Shown here: in pieces, positions 1 to 8,321 of the stretch
Position numbering within the stretch: position 1 is the stretch's first letter
How the letters are laid out: every line of letters begins with the position of its first letter
Origin: Pseudomonas rhodesiae
GTDB taxonomy: Bacteria > Pseudomonadota > Gammaproteobacteria > Pseudomonadales > Pseudomonadaceae
Length of the DNA stretch: 64,000 nucleotides
Assembly (NCBI RefSeq): GCF_007858255.1
Contig: NZ_VFEU01000004.1
Span: forward strand, 62,001 to 126,000
Reading direction: 5' to 3'
Translations under genes and position numbers: made by a program
The notes under the pieces: model-generated
The model's database searches: none
What the model saw: only the letters and a program-made list of their open reading frames with translations
What the model was told of the DNA's origin: nothing

Positions 1-41
1 CCTTGTAGGATAGTCAGCCCCTGCCAGGGTTCCGTTTTATT

Positions 42-572
42 TCAGACATGTACGGCGATTTTCAGGGCTTCCAGGGACGGCTCGGCCTTTATCCCGACCT
101 CGGCGCACAACTCCAACACCCGTGGCAAGGCATTGCCGTAGACCAGCACCAACTGAATCTCGTCATCCAGCAACTGGCTGAAGTTCACCAGCACATAGCC
201 GCCGTCTTCCTGGCTCAGGGCGCTCATCTGCACCTGGATGCGATTGAGCGCGGTCAGCGCTTCGGTCTTGGCCAGTTGTTTGGCCTTGAGGTTGAACGCC
301 ACGCCCGGGCCGAACGACGCGACGATCTGGGCAAACAGGTCGCCATAAGTGTCAGCCTGGAACAGCACCGTGTCCGGCAGGCTGCCGACCACCACCCACT
401 CCCCCAGAGGGATCGGGAAAGTGTCGTCGTAGTTGATATCCGGGTTGGCCGCCAGAAACGCCACCGGATCGGCGTAAGCCTGGGCGGCCTCCTCGGCGAT
501 GCGCGCCACCTCATCCTCGCCCATGACGCCGGCGCTGATGTGGCTGATGAGTTCGACGAGGGCGGTTTTCAT
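42..572 (-). CDS. hypothetical protein, 176 aa
   Basis: I do not recognise this protein. It is 176 residues, acidic, with no signal peptide or membrane segment, so probably cytoplasmic. The middle (about residues 55-110) alternates hydrophobic strands and a helix; the last third is leucine-rich. It starts with ATG and lies 41 bp downstream of the ankyrin-repeat gene on the same strand, so the two are probably co-transcribed. High-GC third positions look like those of its neighbours, which supports real coding. No catalytic motif is visible and I assign no function. Confidence 0.75.
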   Translation of the reverse strand: MKTALVELISHISAGVMGEDEVARIAEEAAQAYADPVAFLAANPDINYDDTFPIPLGEWVVVGSLPDTVLFQADTYGDLFAQIVASFGPGVAFNLKAKQLAKTEALTALNRIQVQMSALSQEDGGYVLVNFSQLLDDEIQLVLVYGNALPRVLELCAEVGIKAEPSLEALKIAVHV

Positions 573-613
573 GGGGCGTTCCTGTTGCGGGCTGATTTTC
601 GAGGGCGCAAAGC

Positions 614-1126
614 CTACACCAGATTCTGCAAACGCGCCGCCGTATCCATCGCGCCCATGGTCTGCGCCGCTGCCAAAGCGGTGGCGCCCTGGGCGTCGGT
701 GGCCTTGGGGTTGGCGCCCTGGGCGAGCAGGTAGTCGAGCATTTCGACGCGATTGAACATCGCCGCCATCATCAACGCGGTGCGACCGTCCGAAGACGCG
801 GCCTCCACCGGCGTGCCGCCTTCGATCAAGGCCTTGACCACGGGCAGGTTGCCTTTGAACGCCGCGCCGGCAATCGGCAATTGGTTCTTATCGTTAGCGA
901 TCAACGGGTCGGCCTTGAACTCCAGCAGCACTTTGACCGCCTCGGCGTGACCGTGGTAGGCCGCCAGCATCAGCAAGGTGTCGCCATTGTGATTGCGAAA
1001 GTTGGCCGGCAAGCCCTTAGCCAGCAGCGCGGCGAGCATGGCGGCATCGCCTTTGCGAGCCACATCGAAAACCTGCTCGGCAAATTCGGCGGCTTCGTCT
1101 TCGGTCATTTGTTTGGGGGCAGACAT
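614..1126 (-). CDS. ankyrin repeat protein
   Basis: A 170-residue protein built almost entirely of ankyrin repeats. Repeat-like units begin near residues 47 (GDTLLMLAAYHGHAEAVKVL), 80, 114 (GRTALMMAAMFNRVEMLDYL) and 147, with the usual T-L-AA-G-E-V-LL spacing. Ankyrin repeats are protein-binding scaffolds, so the role is probably binding a partner; no enzymatic domain is present. There is no signal peptide, unlike the periplasmic AnkB found beside catalase in P. aeruginosa. It is the first gene of a likely two-gene unit with the hypothetical gene just downstream. A GGAG-type ribosome site precedes the ATG. Confidence 0.85.
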   Translation of the reverse strand: MSAPKQMTEDEAAEFAEQVFDVARKGDAAMLAALLAKGLPANFRNHNGDTLLMLAAYHGHAEAVKVLLEFKADPLIANDKNQLPIAGAAFKGNLPVVKALIEGGTPVEAASSDGRTALMMAAMFNRVEMLDYLLAQGANPKATDAQGATALAAAQTMGAMDTAARLQNLV

Positions 1127-1238
1127 GGGGGGCTCCTTGGCGGGTGCGATTTCAAGTACTGAATATGGCGCCCAGTGTCGCGACGGAGTTCCCCACTGTC
1201 ATGGCTTTTTTGTCAAAAGTGTCCATAGACACACTCAA

Positions 1239-3065
1239 TCAATAGCGGAAATGGCCACCCTGAATCTGCGCCAATAGCTCGCCAGTGATCGGCACGTAAC
1301 CATCCGACCCCGGCAGCCAGGCATACACCGGGTCGTTGCCCGCCTTGGCCGGGTCGAAAGCCTCTTCCTTGAGCCGCACCTTCTGGTACTTGAATGTGCC
1401 GGTGGTTTCCATCTGCACCTTGATCCGCAGGAACAGCGGCACTGCGTAAGGGGGCAACTGGCCGTGGGCGAATTGCAGCAGTTCACGCATGTCCAGCGCG
1501 GCCAGGGACTCGCTGGGGGTGATGGCGACCATGCCGGCGCGGCCATTGGTGTTGTCGATTTCCACTCCGTAGGCCACCACTTCGGCAATCTGCGGGTGTT
1601 GCAGCAGGACGTTTTCGACTTCGGTGGTGGAGACGTTTTCCCCTTTCCAGCGATAGGTGTCCCCCAGGCGATCGACGAACTGCGCGTGGCCGAAACCGAT
1701 GCTGCGTAATAGATCGCCGGTGTTGAAGTACCGGTCGCCCGGTTCGAAGACGTCAGTGAGGATGACCTTGCGGTTTTTTTCTGGGTCGGTGTAGCCGTCG
1801 AACGGCGACTTGTCATCGATCCTAGCCAACAGCAGCCCCTGCCCGCCCGTCTGGACCTTGCGCATGAAGCCATCGCTGCCACGGATCGGTTCGCCGCTGT
1901 CGTGGGCGTAGTCCACCAGCGCCCAGTGTTGCAGGCAAAAACCGATGGTGTTGTCGAAATTCAACACATTGGTGAAGCCGATATTGCCGTCGCTGGCGGC
2001 GTACAGCTCGCAGATATGAGCCACGCCATAGCGCGCCTTGAACTGCGCCCACACGCCGGGGCGCAGGCCATTGCCGACCATCTTGGTGACGCGGTTGTCG
2101 CGGTCGTTTTCGCTGGGCGGCTGGTCGAGCAGGTAACGGCACAGCTCGCCCACGTAGCCCAGGGTGGTGGCATTGAACTTGCGCGCATCGTCCCAGAACT
2201 GACTAGCGCTGAACTTGCGACGGATGGCGAACCCCGACGCGCCGACAATCGCCGAGCCCCAGCACACACATAGGCCGGTGGCGTGGTACAGCGGCAAGGT
2301 GCAATACAGGACGTCGTCGGGGCCCATGTCCAGGGCGATGCGGCCGAAACTCACGGCGGTCTTGGTCCAGCGTCCATGTTTCATGATGCCGGCCTTGGGC
2401 AGGCCAGTAGTGCCGGAGGTGTAGATATAGAAGCAGGGGTCGTTGAAGAACACCTGAGCGGTGCTGGCAGGGTTAGCCTGCGAGCAGTCGGCGCTGGCTG
2501 CGATCAGGTCGACATAGCCCTCGGGCAGCGGCGCTGGCGACTGATCAGGCACGAACCATGTCCGTTCGGCCTGGATCGGCACCTGATCGCGCACCGCGTC
2601 ATAAGCACCGAGCAATTCCGCGCCCACCACGATCGCCACCGGGCTGACCAGGTTAAGGCTGTGCACCAGCGTCGCCTGGGTTTGCGCGGTGTTGACCATC
2701 GCGCAGATGCCGCCCAACTTGGCCACGGCCAGTACGCACAGCAATAATTCCGGGCGGTTTTCGATAAACAGCGCCACCACATCGCCCTTGCCGATGCCTT
2801 GGGCGTGTAAGTGGTGGGCGATCCGATTGGCCTGTCGATTGACATCGGCGTAACTGAGCACGCGGTCGCCGTACAGCACCGCGTTGCCGTCGGGGTTGCG
2901 CAAGGTGGCTTGCTCGAACTCCCAACCCAGCCCGCAAGGTTGGCCGGGGTCGGTGATATTCGCCGCGCGCATGCCGCGCACCACGCGCGGCAAAGCGCGA
3001 ACAATGGCGGGCACCTTACGCAACATCTTGCCCCAGGTGATCATGTCGTCATGCGGAGGGTTCAT
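1239..3065 (-). CDS. long/very-long-chain acyl-CoA synthetase
   Basis: A 608-residue member of the ANL superfamily in the fatty-acid-transport-protein branch. It activates long-chain fatty acids to acyl-CoA through an acyl-adenylate. The AMP-binding motif IYTSGTTGLPKAG lies near residues 214-226, the region around ELYAASDGNIGF near 355 corresponds to the A5 motif, and YFNTGDLL followed by DRLGDTYRWKGENVSTTEVE (about 445-480) is the ATP/hinge region typical of FATP-type enzymes. Length matches the family (about 600). AAGGAC precedes the ATG. It is monocistronic and divergent from the DUF3509 gene, separated by nearly 400 bp. Whether the natural substrate is very-long-chain or another carboxylic acid cannot be read from the sequence. 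Confidence 0.88.
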   Translation of the reverse strand: MNPPHDDMITWGKMLRKVPAIVRALPRVVRGMRAANITDPGQPCGLGWEFEQATLRNPDGNAVLYGDRVLSYADVNRQANRIAHHLHAQGIGKGDVVALFIENRPELLLCVLAVAKLGGICAMVNTAQTQATLVHSLNLVSPVAIVVGAELLGAYDAVRDQVPIQAERTWFVPDQSPAPLPEGYVDLIAASADCSQANPASTAQVFFNDPCFYIYTSGTTGLPKAGIMKHGRWTKTAVSFGRIALDMGPDDVLYCTLPLYHATGLCVCWGSAIVGASGFAIRRKFSASQFWDDARKFNATTLGYVGELCRYLLDQPPSENDRDNRVTKMVGNGLRPGVWAQFKARYGVAHICELYAASDGNIGFTNVLNFDNTIGFCLQHWALVDYAHDSGEPIRGSDGFMRKVQTGGQGLLLARIDDKSPFDGYTDPEKNRKVILTDVFEPGDRYFNTGDLLRSIGFGHAQFVDRLGDTYRWKGENVSTTEVENVLLQHPQIAEVVAYGVEIDNTNGRAGMVAITPSESLAALDMRELLQFAHGQLPPYAVPLFLRIKVQMETTGTFKYQKVRLKEEAFDPAKAGNDPVYAWLPGSDGYVPITGELLAQIQGGHFRY

Positions 3066-3131
3066 GGCGGAACGTCCTTTTTCTTATTCTTCGTATGATC
3101 CGCACACAGCAGCATCACCGTAGGAAGCTGC

Positions 3132-3155
3132 TAAATGCCTTGCAGGAAAATACGT
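3132..3155 (+). promoter_or_regulatory. PvdS/iron-starvation-box-like sequence
   Basis: TAAAT at 3132-3136 and CGT at 3153-3155 are separated by exactly 16 bp, the consensus for promoters read by the pyoverdine sigma factor PvdS. It points towards the DUF3509 gene but lies about 306 bp before it. With eight fixed bases about one chance match is expected in a window this size, so it is only a candidate. Confidence 0.25.
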
Positions 3156-3398
3156 CAGCCCTTCTTCAGCTGTACACGCAGGATTTGAAAAGTTTTGTAT
3201 CCCGACGGATGCGCTCGGGAAAAAGGGAATTTAGCCGCGCTTAAACAGTCTTTAAACGTAATGAGGCGCCAGTGGCACCGCGCCGGGTAACGCAAAATGC
3301 AGGATGCATGATGGCCATTCATGCAAATTGCACGAAAACGAAAATTTCTATTTTTTATAAAACGCTGATTTATAAGGATTTTTTAGTATTCGTTAAGC

Positions 3399-3414
3399 TG
3401 GCACAAACGCTGCA
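3399..3414 (+). promoter_or_regulatory. sigma-54 (-24/-12) type promoter
   Basis: CTGGCAC-N5-CTGCA (TGGCAC 3399-3404, CTGCA 3410-3414) differs from the RpoN consensus TGGCAC-N5-TTGCA by one base and keeps the GG and GC at the correct 10-bp spacing. It ends 46 bp before the DUF3509 start codon. The AT-rich tract just upstream could hold an IHF site or enhancer-bound activator. Confidence 0.5.
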
Positions 3415-3460
3415 CCTATCACTCCATGCTTGCCCACTTGAGCCAATGGAGCTGATAAAC

Positions 3461-3739
3461 ATGAGCCTGATCCAAGATAAATTCGCTTCGGTATTTTCCA
3501 ACTACGACGTCACCACTCAGCCTCGCCCGGACGGCGGCATCCTGTTGACCTTGCGTAACAGTGAAGGCAAGCAGGTCAAACGCTCGATCTCTTATCAGCA
3601 ACTGCATACTGCCGACCAACTGACCTGGGTGATCAGCGCCATCCGTCGTGACCTGGCTGAGCAAGCCAGTGAGCTGCCGCAGATCTCCATGCTGCAAAGC
3701 CAGAATCGCTTCGCGCTGCCGACCTACCACTCCGCGTAA
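3461..3739 (+). CDS. DUF3509 family protein
   Basis: A 92-residue protein of the DUF3509 family, which is nearly confined to Pseudomonas and has no known function. It has no signal peptide or membrane segment. The N-terminal half reads as a small beta-rich domain (ITLRNSEGK-type strand), followed by a helix (LTWVISAIRRDLAEQ). The start at 3461 is chosen because GGAG lies eight bases upstream and the length then matches the family; a longer frame from 3272 would add a low-quality extension across the promoter. The gene stands alone between a sigma-54-like promoter and a strong terminator, so it may answer to nitrogen or another RpoN-linked signal. Confidence 0.8.
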   Translation: MSLIQDKFASVFSNYDVTTQPRPDGGILLTLRNSEGKQVKRSISYQQLHTADQLTWVISAIRRDLAEQASELPQISMLQSQNRFALPTYHSA

Positions 3740-3752
3740 GTCAGCCGTGCAC

Positions 3753-3796
3753 AAAAAGGGCCGCGACGCCGTTGAGCGTCGCGGCCCTTTTTTATG
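3753..3796. terminator. bidirectional rho-independent terminator
   Basis: A perfect stem GGGCCGCGACGC / GCGTCGCGGCCC with a short loop is flanked by A5 on the left and T7 on the right, so it can stop both the DUF3509 gene and the convergent LuxR-type gene. Confidence 0.9.
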
Positions 3797-3799
3797 GGC

Positions 3800-4069
3800 T
3801 TAACACAGGCCCTGGCGCGCGGCTTCGTTCATGGCCTGTACGCGGTTGTTGACCTGCAACTTGCCGTAGATGTTGCGCAAGTGGAACTTCACCGTGGCCT
3901 CGGAGGTGCAGCGAATCTGGCTGATCTCCCAGACGGTCTTGCCTTCGGAAGCCCATCGCAGGATTTCCAACTCCGACGGCGTCAGCGGCTTACCCCATAA
4001 ATTAAGGCGTCTTCTGACGGCATTGGGCACGGTATACGACGACTCAAACGACTCCTCTGGGCGATTCAT
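3800..4069 (-). CDS. stand-alone LuxR/GerE-type DNA-binding protein
   Basis: Only 89 residues, almost all of which is a LuxR-type helix-turn-helix: LTPSELEILRWASEGKTVWE (about residues 29-48), then SEATVKFHLRNIYGKL and NRVQAMNEAARQGL. No receiver or autoinducer domain is present. The invariant V-K-H in TVKFHLRNI is kept, so DNA binding is likely. Family members of this size act as orphan regulators. AAGGAG sits at good distance before the ATG. It is convergent with the DUF3509 gene across a shared terminator; its target cannot be deduced from position. Confidence 0.85.
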   Translation of the reverse strand: MNRPEESFESSYTVPNAVRRRLNLWGKPLTPSELEILRWASEGKTVWEISQIRCTSEATVKFHLRNIYGKLQVNNRVQAMNEAARQGLC

Positions 4070-4279
4070 TGCGTCTCTCCTTTTTATTGGCTAATGCCCG
4101 ATCACCCTTCGGATTCCTCCTATTGACAGGTGACATAAACACTGAGGCCGCAGAAGAGTTACACAACCCATGCACGTCGTGGGCAGGGGTCCGCATAAAC
4201 AGCAGAGCCCTACAGATAACTAAGCCACTTCCCACAGCAATTTCAAATTTGCCGGGGTTGAAGATCCTATTCGTAGAGG

Positions 4280-4786
4280 TTAGTCGTCCAAACCCGGAAA
4301 GCGTTCGGCGAGGGTATCGCCCGTCAACGCAGGCTTAGCGCCCTCGGCACTGTTGAACAACCGCAGCATGACAAAATGCCCATGCTCGCCCTGATCAAAC
4401 CAATGCGCCATGCCGGCCGGAATCATCAACAGATCGTTTTTTTCGCAGCGTACGCTGTAGACGTAATCGCCGACATGCAGGCTGAACAGCCCCTGCCCCG
4501 CGATAAAGAAGTGGGCGTGGGCTTCGCGGCAACGTTGCTCGGCAAGCGGCGGGCGTTGGTCGATGACGTTGAGCACCTCGACGTTGGCATACCCCAGATC
4601 ATTGATCGGCGCCTTATACGCCTCGATCAGCGCGCTATCGGTGGCGCCCTTCTCGATCGCGGCCGGTTGCCAGCGCTCGAAGCGCACGCCGTGCTCGGCC
4701 AGGGTGCTGGCGATATCGTCGAGATGGGTCAACACCTTGTTCGGCGTATCCGGTGTAGCGACGTGGTAGACGGCGACATAACTCAT
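4280..4786 (-). CDS. acireductone dioxygenase-like cupin, altered metal site
   Basis: A 168-residue cupin related along its whole length to acireductone dioxygenase (MtnD/ARD), the methionine-salvage enzyme that cleaves 1,2-dihydroxy-3-keto-5-methylthiopentene. Conserved pieces include GVRFERWQ (34-41), GLFSLHVGD, CEKNDLL and PAGMAHWFD with the fourth-ligand histidine. ARDs bind Fe or Ni by His-x-His-x3-Glu plus that His. Here HAH runs straight into FFIAGQG, so the Glu four residues on is missing and the loop is several residues short. It may be an inactive or repurposed paralogue. The gene overlaps the MFS transporter end by 4 bp, so the two are co-translated and probably share a substrate theme. 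No other methionine-salvage gene is nearby. Confidence 0.75.
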   Translation of the reverse strand: MSYVAVYHVATPDTPNKVLTHLDDIASTLAEHGVRFERWQPAAIEKGATDSALIEAYKAPINDLGYANVEVLNVIDQRPPLAEQRCREAHAHFFIAGQGLFSLHVGDYVYSVRCEKNDLLMIPAGMAHWFDQGEHGHFVMLRLFNSAEGAKPALTGDTLAERFPGLDD

Positions 4787-5940
4787 TGAAGGGTTCCTTG
4801 GTTCTGCTCGTGCAATCGAAAGCCGATGATAACGGCCGCGGCCAGGGCGGCGACGCTGGCAAGACTAAAGGTGAAGGTCGGGCCCAGCAGGTTCCAGCTG
4901 TAGCCGGCATACAGCGCGCCCAAGGCTCCGCCGGTGCCGGACAATGCGGCGTACAGCGCCTGGCCCTGGCCCTGTTGTTTAGCCCCGAAGCTGCGCTGCA
5001 CAAAGGCAATCGCCGCCGCATGGAAACTGCCGAAGGTCGCCGCATGCAGCACCTGCGCCAGCAGCAGCACCCAAAAGAATTCGGCCAATGTGCCTAGCAA
5101 TACCCAGCGCAGCGCCGCCAGCAGAAAACTCGCCAGCAGCACCCGGCGCAGCGAAAAGCGCGTAAGGATACGGCTCATGCCCAGAAACATCAGCACTTCG
5201 GCCACCACTCCCAGCGCCCACAACAACCCGATCACACCCCGGCTGTAACCCAAGTGTTCGAGGTGCAAGGTCAGGAACGTGTAATACGGGCCATGGCTCA
5301 TCTGCATCAGCGCCACACAGACGTAGAACGCCAGCACGCCGGGGCTGCGCAGTTGCTTGAGGAATCCGTCCCCGGCCAGGCGATTGCCGTGGTTGGCCGG
5401 CTGTGCATTCGGCACCCACAGGCTGGCACCGATGATGCCGGCCATGATCACCACGACCACCACCGGGTAGATGTCCAGGCTCAGCCAGTCGAACAGGCGG
5501 CCCATGATGACCACGGTAAGAATGAAACCGATGGAGCCCCAGAGGCGGATCTGGCTGTAGCGCGAGGTGTGTTTTTGCAGATGGGCCAGGGTGATCACTT
5601 CAAACTGCGGCAGCACTGCGTGCCAGAAGAACGCATGCAGCGCCATCACCAGCGCCAGCCAGGCATAGGTGTGGCTGACGAAAATCAGCGAGAAGCTCAG
5701 CAATGTGCACACCGCGCCAAAACGCACGATGGCCAGGCGGCGGCCGGTGTAATCCCCCAGCCAGCCCCACAGGTTCGGGGCCACGCAGCGCATCAACATG
5801 GGGATGGCCACCAGCTCGCCGATGCGCGCGCTGGAGAACCCCAGGTGATCGAAGTACAGCGCCAGGAACGGCGCGGTGGCGCCCAGCAGGGCGAAGTAGA
5901 ACAGGTAGAAGCTGGAAAGGCGCCAGTACGGGATCAGCAT
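4783..5940 (-). CDS. MFS transporter, 3-phenylpropionate/HcaT-LacY type
   Basis: A 385-residue, 12-helix major facilitator of the MFS_1-like family that includes HcaT (3-phenylpropionate) and LacY relatives. The first helix begins within ten residues of the start (YWRLSSFYLFYFALLGATAP), and the MFS signature GWLGDYTGRR lies in the loop after helix 2. I place the start at 5940 because an upstream TTG would add a sequence that is really a REP-like repeat. There is no clear Shine-Dalgarno before 5940, because the repeat abuts the start codon. It is co-transcribed with the downstream cupin (4-bp overlap). The substrate is unknown. Confidence 0.82.
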   Translation of the reverse strand: MLIPYWRLSSFYLFYFALLGATAPFLALYFDHLGFSSARIGELVAIPMLMRCVAPNLWGWLGDYTGRRLAIVRFGAVCTLLSFSLIFVSHTYAWLALVMALHAFFWHAVLPQFEVITLAHLQKHTSRYSQIRLWGSIGFILTVVIMGRLFDWLSLDIYPVVVVVIMAGIIGASLWVPNAQPANHGNRLAGDGFLKQLRSPGVLAFYVCVALMQMSHGPYYTFLTLHLEHLGYSRGVIGLLWALGVVAEVLMFLGMSRILTRFSLRRVLLASFLLAALRWVLLGTLAEFFWVLLLAQVLHAATFGSFHAAAIAFVQRSFGAKQQGQGQALYAALSGTGGALGALYAGYSWNLLGPTFTFSLASVAALAAAVIIGFRLHEQNQGTLQ

Positions 5941-5944
5941 GGTG

Positions 5945-5992
5945 TGGGGGGCTGCTTCGCAGCCCGGCGCGAGCAAACTCGCTCACCACAAC
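5945..5992. repeat. REP-like repeat with GGGCTGCTTCGCAGCCC hairpin
   Basis: A perfect hairpin at 5949-5965 is followed by GGCGCGAGCAAACTCGCTCACCACA. The same hairpin and a related tail recur at 58645-58690. It lies directly against the start codon of the MFS transporter gene, occupying its ribosome-binding region. Confidence 0.7.
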
Positions 5993-6025
5993 AATTTTGC
6001 TTACCACAGCCAATATTGCGGACGG

Positions 6026-7117
6026 TCACAGCTGGCCCAGTACCGGGGTCGTCACCTGCACGTCGGCGTTCTGCCCGCGATTGCGCAGCAGGTGGTCCAT
6101 CAGCACGATGGCCATCATCGCTTCGGCGATCGGCGTGGCGCGGATGCCGACGCAGGGGTCGTGACGGCCTTTGGTGATCACGTCCACCGGGTTGCCGTGC
6201 ACGTCAATCGAACGGCCCGGAGTGGTGATGCTGGAGGTGGCCTTGAGTGCCAGGTGCGCGACGATGGGCTGACCGGACGAAATACCTCCGAGAATGCCAC
6301 CCGCGTTATTGCTGAGAAACCCTTGGGGCGTCAGCTCATCGCGATGCTCGGTGCCGCGCTGGGCGACACAGGCGAAACCGGCGCCGATTTCCACGCCCTT
6401 GACCGCGTTGATGCTCATCAGCGCGTGGGCCAGCTCAGCGTCGAGGCGGTCGAAAATCGGCTCGCCCAGGCCCGGCTTGACGCCTTCGGCGACCACGGTG
6501 ATCTTGGCACCGACCGAGTCCTGGTCACGGCGCAGCTGATCCATATAGGCCTCCAGCTCCGGGACTTTGTCCGGGTCGGGGCAGAAAAACGCGTTGTCTT
6601 CCACGCTGTCCCAGGTCTTGAACGGGATTTCAATCGGGCCCAACTGGCTCATGTAGCCACGGATCAAGATGCCCTGGGTCGCCAGGTATTTCTTGGCGAT
6701 GGCCCCGGCCGCCACGCGCATGGCGGTTTCCCGGGCCGAGCTGCGGCCGCCGCCACGGTAGTCGCGCTCGCCATATTTGTGGTGGTAGGTGTAGTCGGCG
6801 TGGGCCGGGCGGAACAGGTCCTTGATCGCCGAATAGTCCTTGGACTTCTGGTCGGTATTGCGAATCAGCAGGCCGATGGCGCAGCCGGTGGTGCGACCTT
6901 CGAACACGCCGGAGAGGATCTCGACCTCGTCGGGTTCCTGGCGCTGGGTGGTGTGGCGGCTGGTGCCGGGTTTGCGGCGGTCGAGGTCACGCTGCAGGTC
7001 GTCCAGGGTCAACTCAAGGCCGGGCGGGCAGCCGTCGACAATGGCGACCAACGCCGGGCCATGGCTTTCGCCCGCGGTGGTGACAGTGAACAGCTTGCCG
7101 AAGGTATTGCCGGACAT
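6026..7117 (-). CDS. aroC: chorismate synthase
   Basis: Chorismate synthase (EC 4.2.3.5), the last step of the shikimate pathway, converting 5-enolpyruvylshikimate-3-phosphate to chorismate with reduced FMN. The 363-residue length is that of other Pseudomonas enzymes. Family signatures are present: [19 protein letters not shown] near residue 16, [20 protein letters not shown] near 110-130 and [17 protein letters not shown] near 317-332. The ATG start follows directly on the usual [14 protein letters not shown] terminus. It is transcribed alone; a 142-bp region separates it from the divergent hydrolase gene. Confidence 0.98.
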   Translation of the reverse strand: MSGNTFGKLFTVTTAGESHGPALVAIVDGCPPGLELTLDDLQRDLDRRKPGTSRHTTQRQEPDEVEILSGVFEGRTTGCAIGLLIRNTDQKSKDYSAIKDLFRPAHADYTYHHKYGERDYRGGGRSSARETAMRVAAGAIAKKYLATQGILIRGYMSQLGPIEIPFKTWDSVEDNAFFCPDPDKVPELEAYMDQLRRDQDSVGAKITVVAEGVKPGLGEPIFDRLDAELAHALMSINAVKGVEIGAGFACVAQRGTEHRDELTPQGFLSNNAGGILGGISSGQPIVAHLALKATSSITTPGRSIDVHGNPVDVITKGRHDPCVGIRATPIAEAMMAIVLMDHLLRNRGQNADVQVTTPVLGQL

Positions 7118-7259
7118 GCAGGGCGCTCCGTGAAATCAGTTGTAATCACTCAGGGGTGATAACCAAGCGCGCCAGTATACGCGGGCACACCGACTAGTTC
7201 ATCCTCGAAACCTTACCGGTCGGCATGGGTCCAACCGGCACTTCCCTGATGATGGCGCG

Positions 7260-8222
7260 ATGATGCTGCGAGTTTTGCTGTTCACCCTCACCCTCTTGAC
7301 CACCTTGGCCCACGCCGCGTCCCCTGTTGTCCTACAACGGCCCATCAGCCTCGACACCGGCAGTGGCAAGCTATTCGGCTCGTTGTTGCTGCCGCAGTCC
7401 GACAGCCCGGTGCCAGTGGTATTGATCATCGCCGGTTCCGGCCCCACCGACCGCAACGGCAACAGCGCCGACGGCGCGCGCAACGACAGCCTCAAGCGCC
7501 TGGCCTGGGTGTTGGCCCGGCACAATATCGCCAGCGTGCGCTACGACAAGCGCGGCGTGGCCGCCAGCCTGGCCGCTACCCCGGACGAACGCAACCTGAC
7601 CCTGGATGCCTACGTCGCCGACGCGGTGGCGTGGGGCAACCTGCTCAAGGCCGACAAGCGCATGGGCCCATTGATCGTACTGGGCCATAGTGAAGGTGCG
7701 CTGGTGGCCGCGCTGGCCGCGCCGCAGTTGCAGCCTGCCGGGGTGATTTCCCTGTCCGGCAGCGCGCGCCCCGTGGATCAAGTGATCCGCCAGCAACTGG
7801 CCGATCACCTGCCCCCTGCCCTGCTGTTACGCAGCAATGAAATCCTTGATCACCTCAAGGCCGGCCAGGTGGACGCCGATGTGCCTGGCCCGCTGCAAGG
7901 CATTTTCCGACCCAGTGTGCAGCCGTATCTGATCAGCCTATTCCGCGCCGATCCCTCGGCCGCGTTTGCCAAGCTGAACATGCCGGCGCTGATTATCCAG
8001 GGCACCCACGATATCCAAGTGGGCGTGGACGATGCACGGCAACTCAAGCAGGCCAAGCCCGACGCGCAACTGGTGGTGATCGACGGCATGAATCATGTGA
8101 TGCGCATCGTGCCCAAGGAAGTGAAACAGCAGCTGGCGTCCTACAACGACCCGCAATTGCCCCTTGCCGCTGAGCTGGGCCAGCGCATCGTGAGCTTTAT
8201 CGACGGACTTCAATCCCGTTAA
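7260..8222 (+). CDS. secreted alpha/beta hydrolase
   Basis: A 320-residue alpha/beta hydrolase of the type annotated as dienelactone-hydrolase-like or lipoprotein-like esterase. A signal peptide (hydrophobic residues 4-17, cleavage near AHA-AS at 19-20) indicates export. The nucleophile elbow GHSEG has Ser144, with Asp251 (GTHD) and His279 (GMNHV) as plausible acid and base; GSGPTDRNGN at 59-68 is the oxyanion-hole region seen in this group. Two adjacent ATG codons at 7260 and 7263 are both possible starts. It is transcribed alone, divergent from aroC. The substrate is unknown, probably an ester. Confidence 0.85.
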   Translation: MMLRVLLFTLTLLTTLAHAASPVVLQRPISLDTGSGKLFGSLLLPQSDSPVPVVLIIAGSGPTDRNGNSADGARNDSLKRLAWVLARHNIASVRYDKRGVAASLAATPDERNLTLDAYVADAVAWGNLLKADKRMGPLIVLGHSEGALVAALAAPQLQPAGVISLSGSARPVDQVIRQQLADHLPPALLLRSNEILDHLKAGQVDADVPGPLQGIFRPSVQPYLISLFRADPSAAFAKLNMPALIIQGTHDIQVGVDDARQLKQAKPDAQLVVIDGMNHVMRIVPKEVKQQLASYNDPQLPLAAELGQRIVSFIDGLQSR

Positions 8223-8321
8223 GCAACAAATGGCCTCCAGTCCTGGCAAATCCGGCCGATAAGCCCAGGGTCGACAGTAAAAAGACCGTCGACTCGCTGG
8301 GCCTGGACAGGATCGCACCGC

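Larger units (their letters stand above)
3066..3460. other. 395-bp divergent intergenic region
   Basis: Separates the acyl-CoA synthetase gene from the DUF3509 gene. It is markedly AT-rich between about 3320 and 3400, as expected for a regulatory or bent segment. It holds a PvdS-box-like match (3132-3155) and a sigma-54-like promoter (3399-3414), described separately. An upstream ATG in frame with the DUF3509 gene exists at 3301-3312, but the extra residues are not like the family, so I see no extra gene here. Confidence 0.6.

Noticed and set aside
3272..3460. N-terminal extension of the DUF3509 gene
   Set aside because: Runs across an AT-rich promoter region and the sigma-54-like site; a good ribosome site supports 3461.
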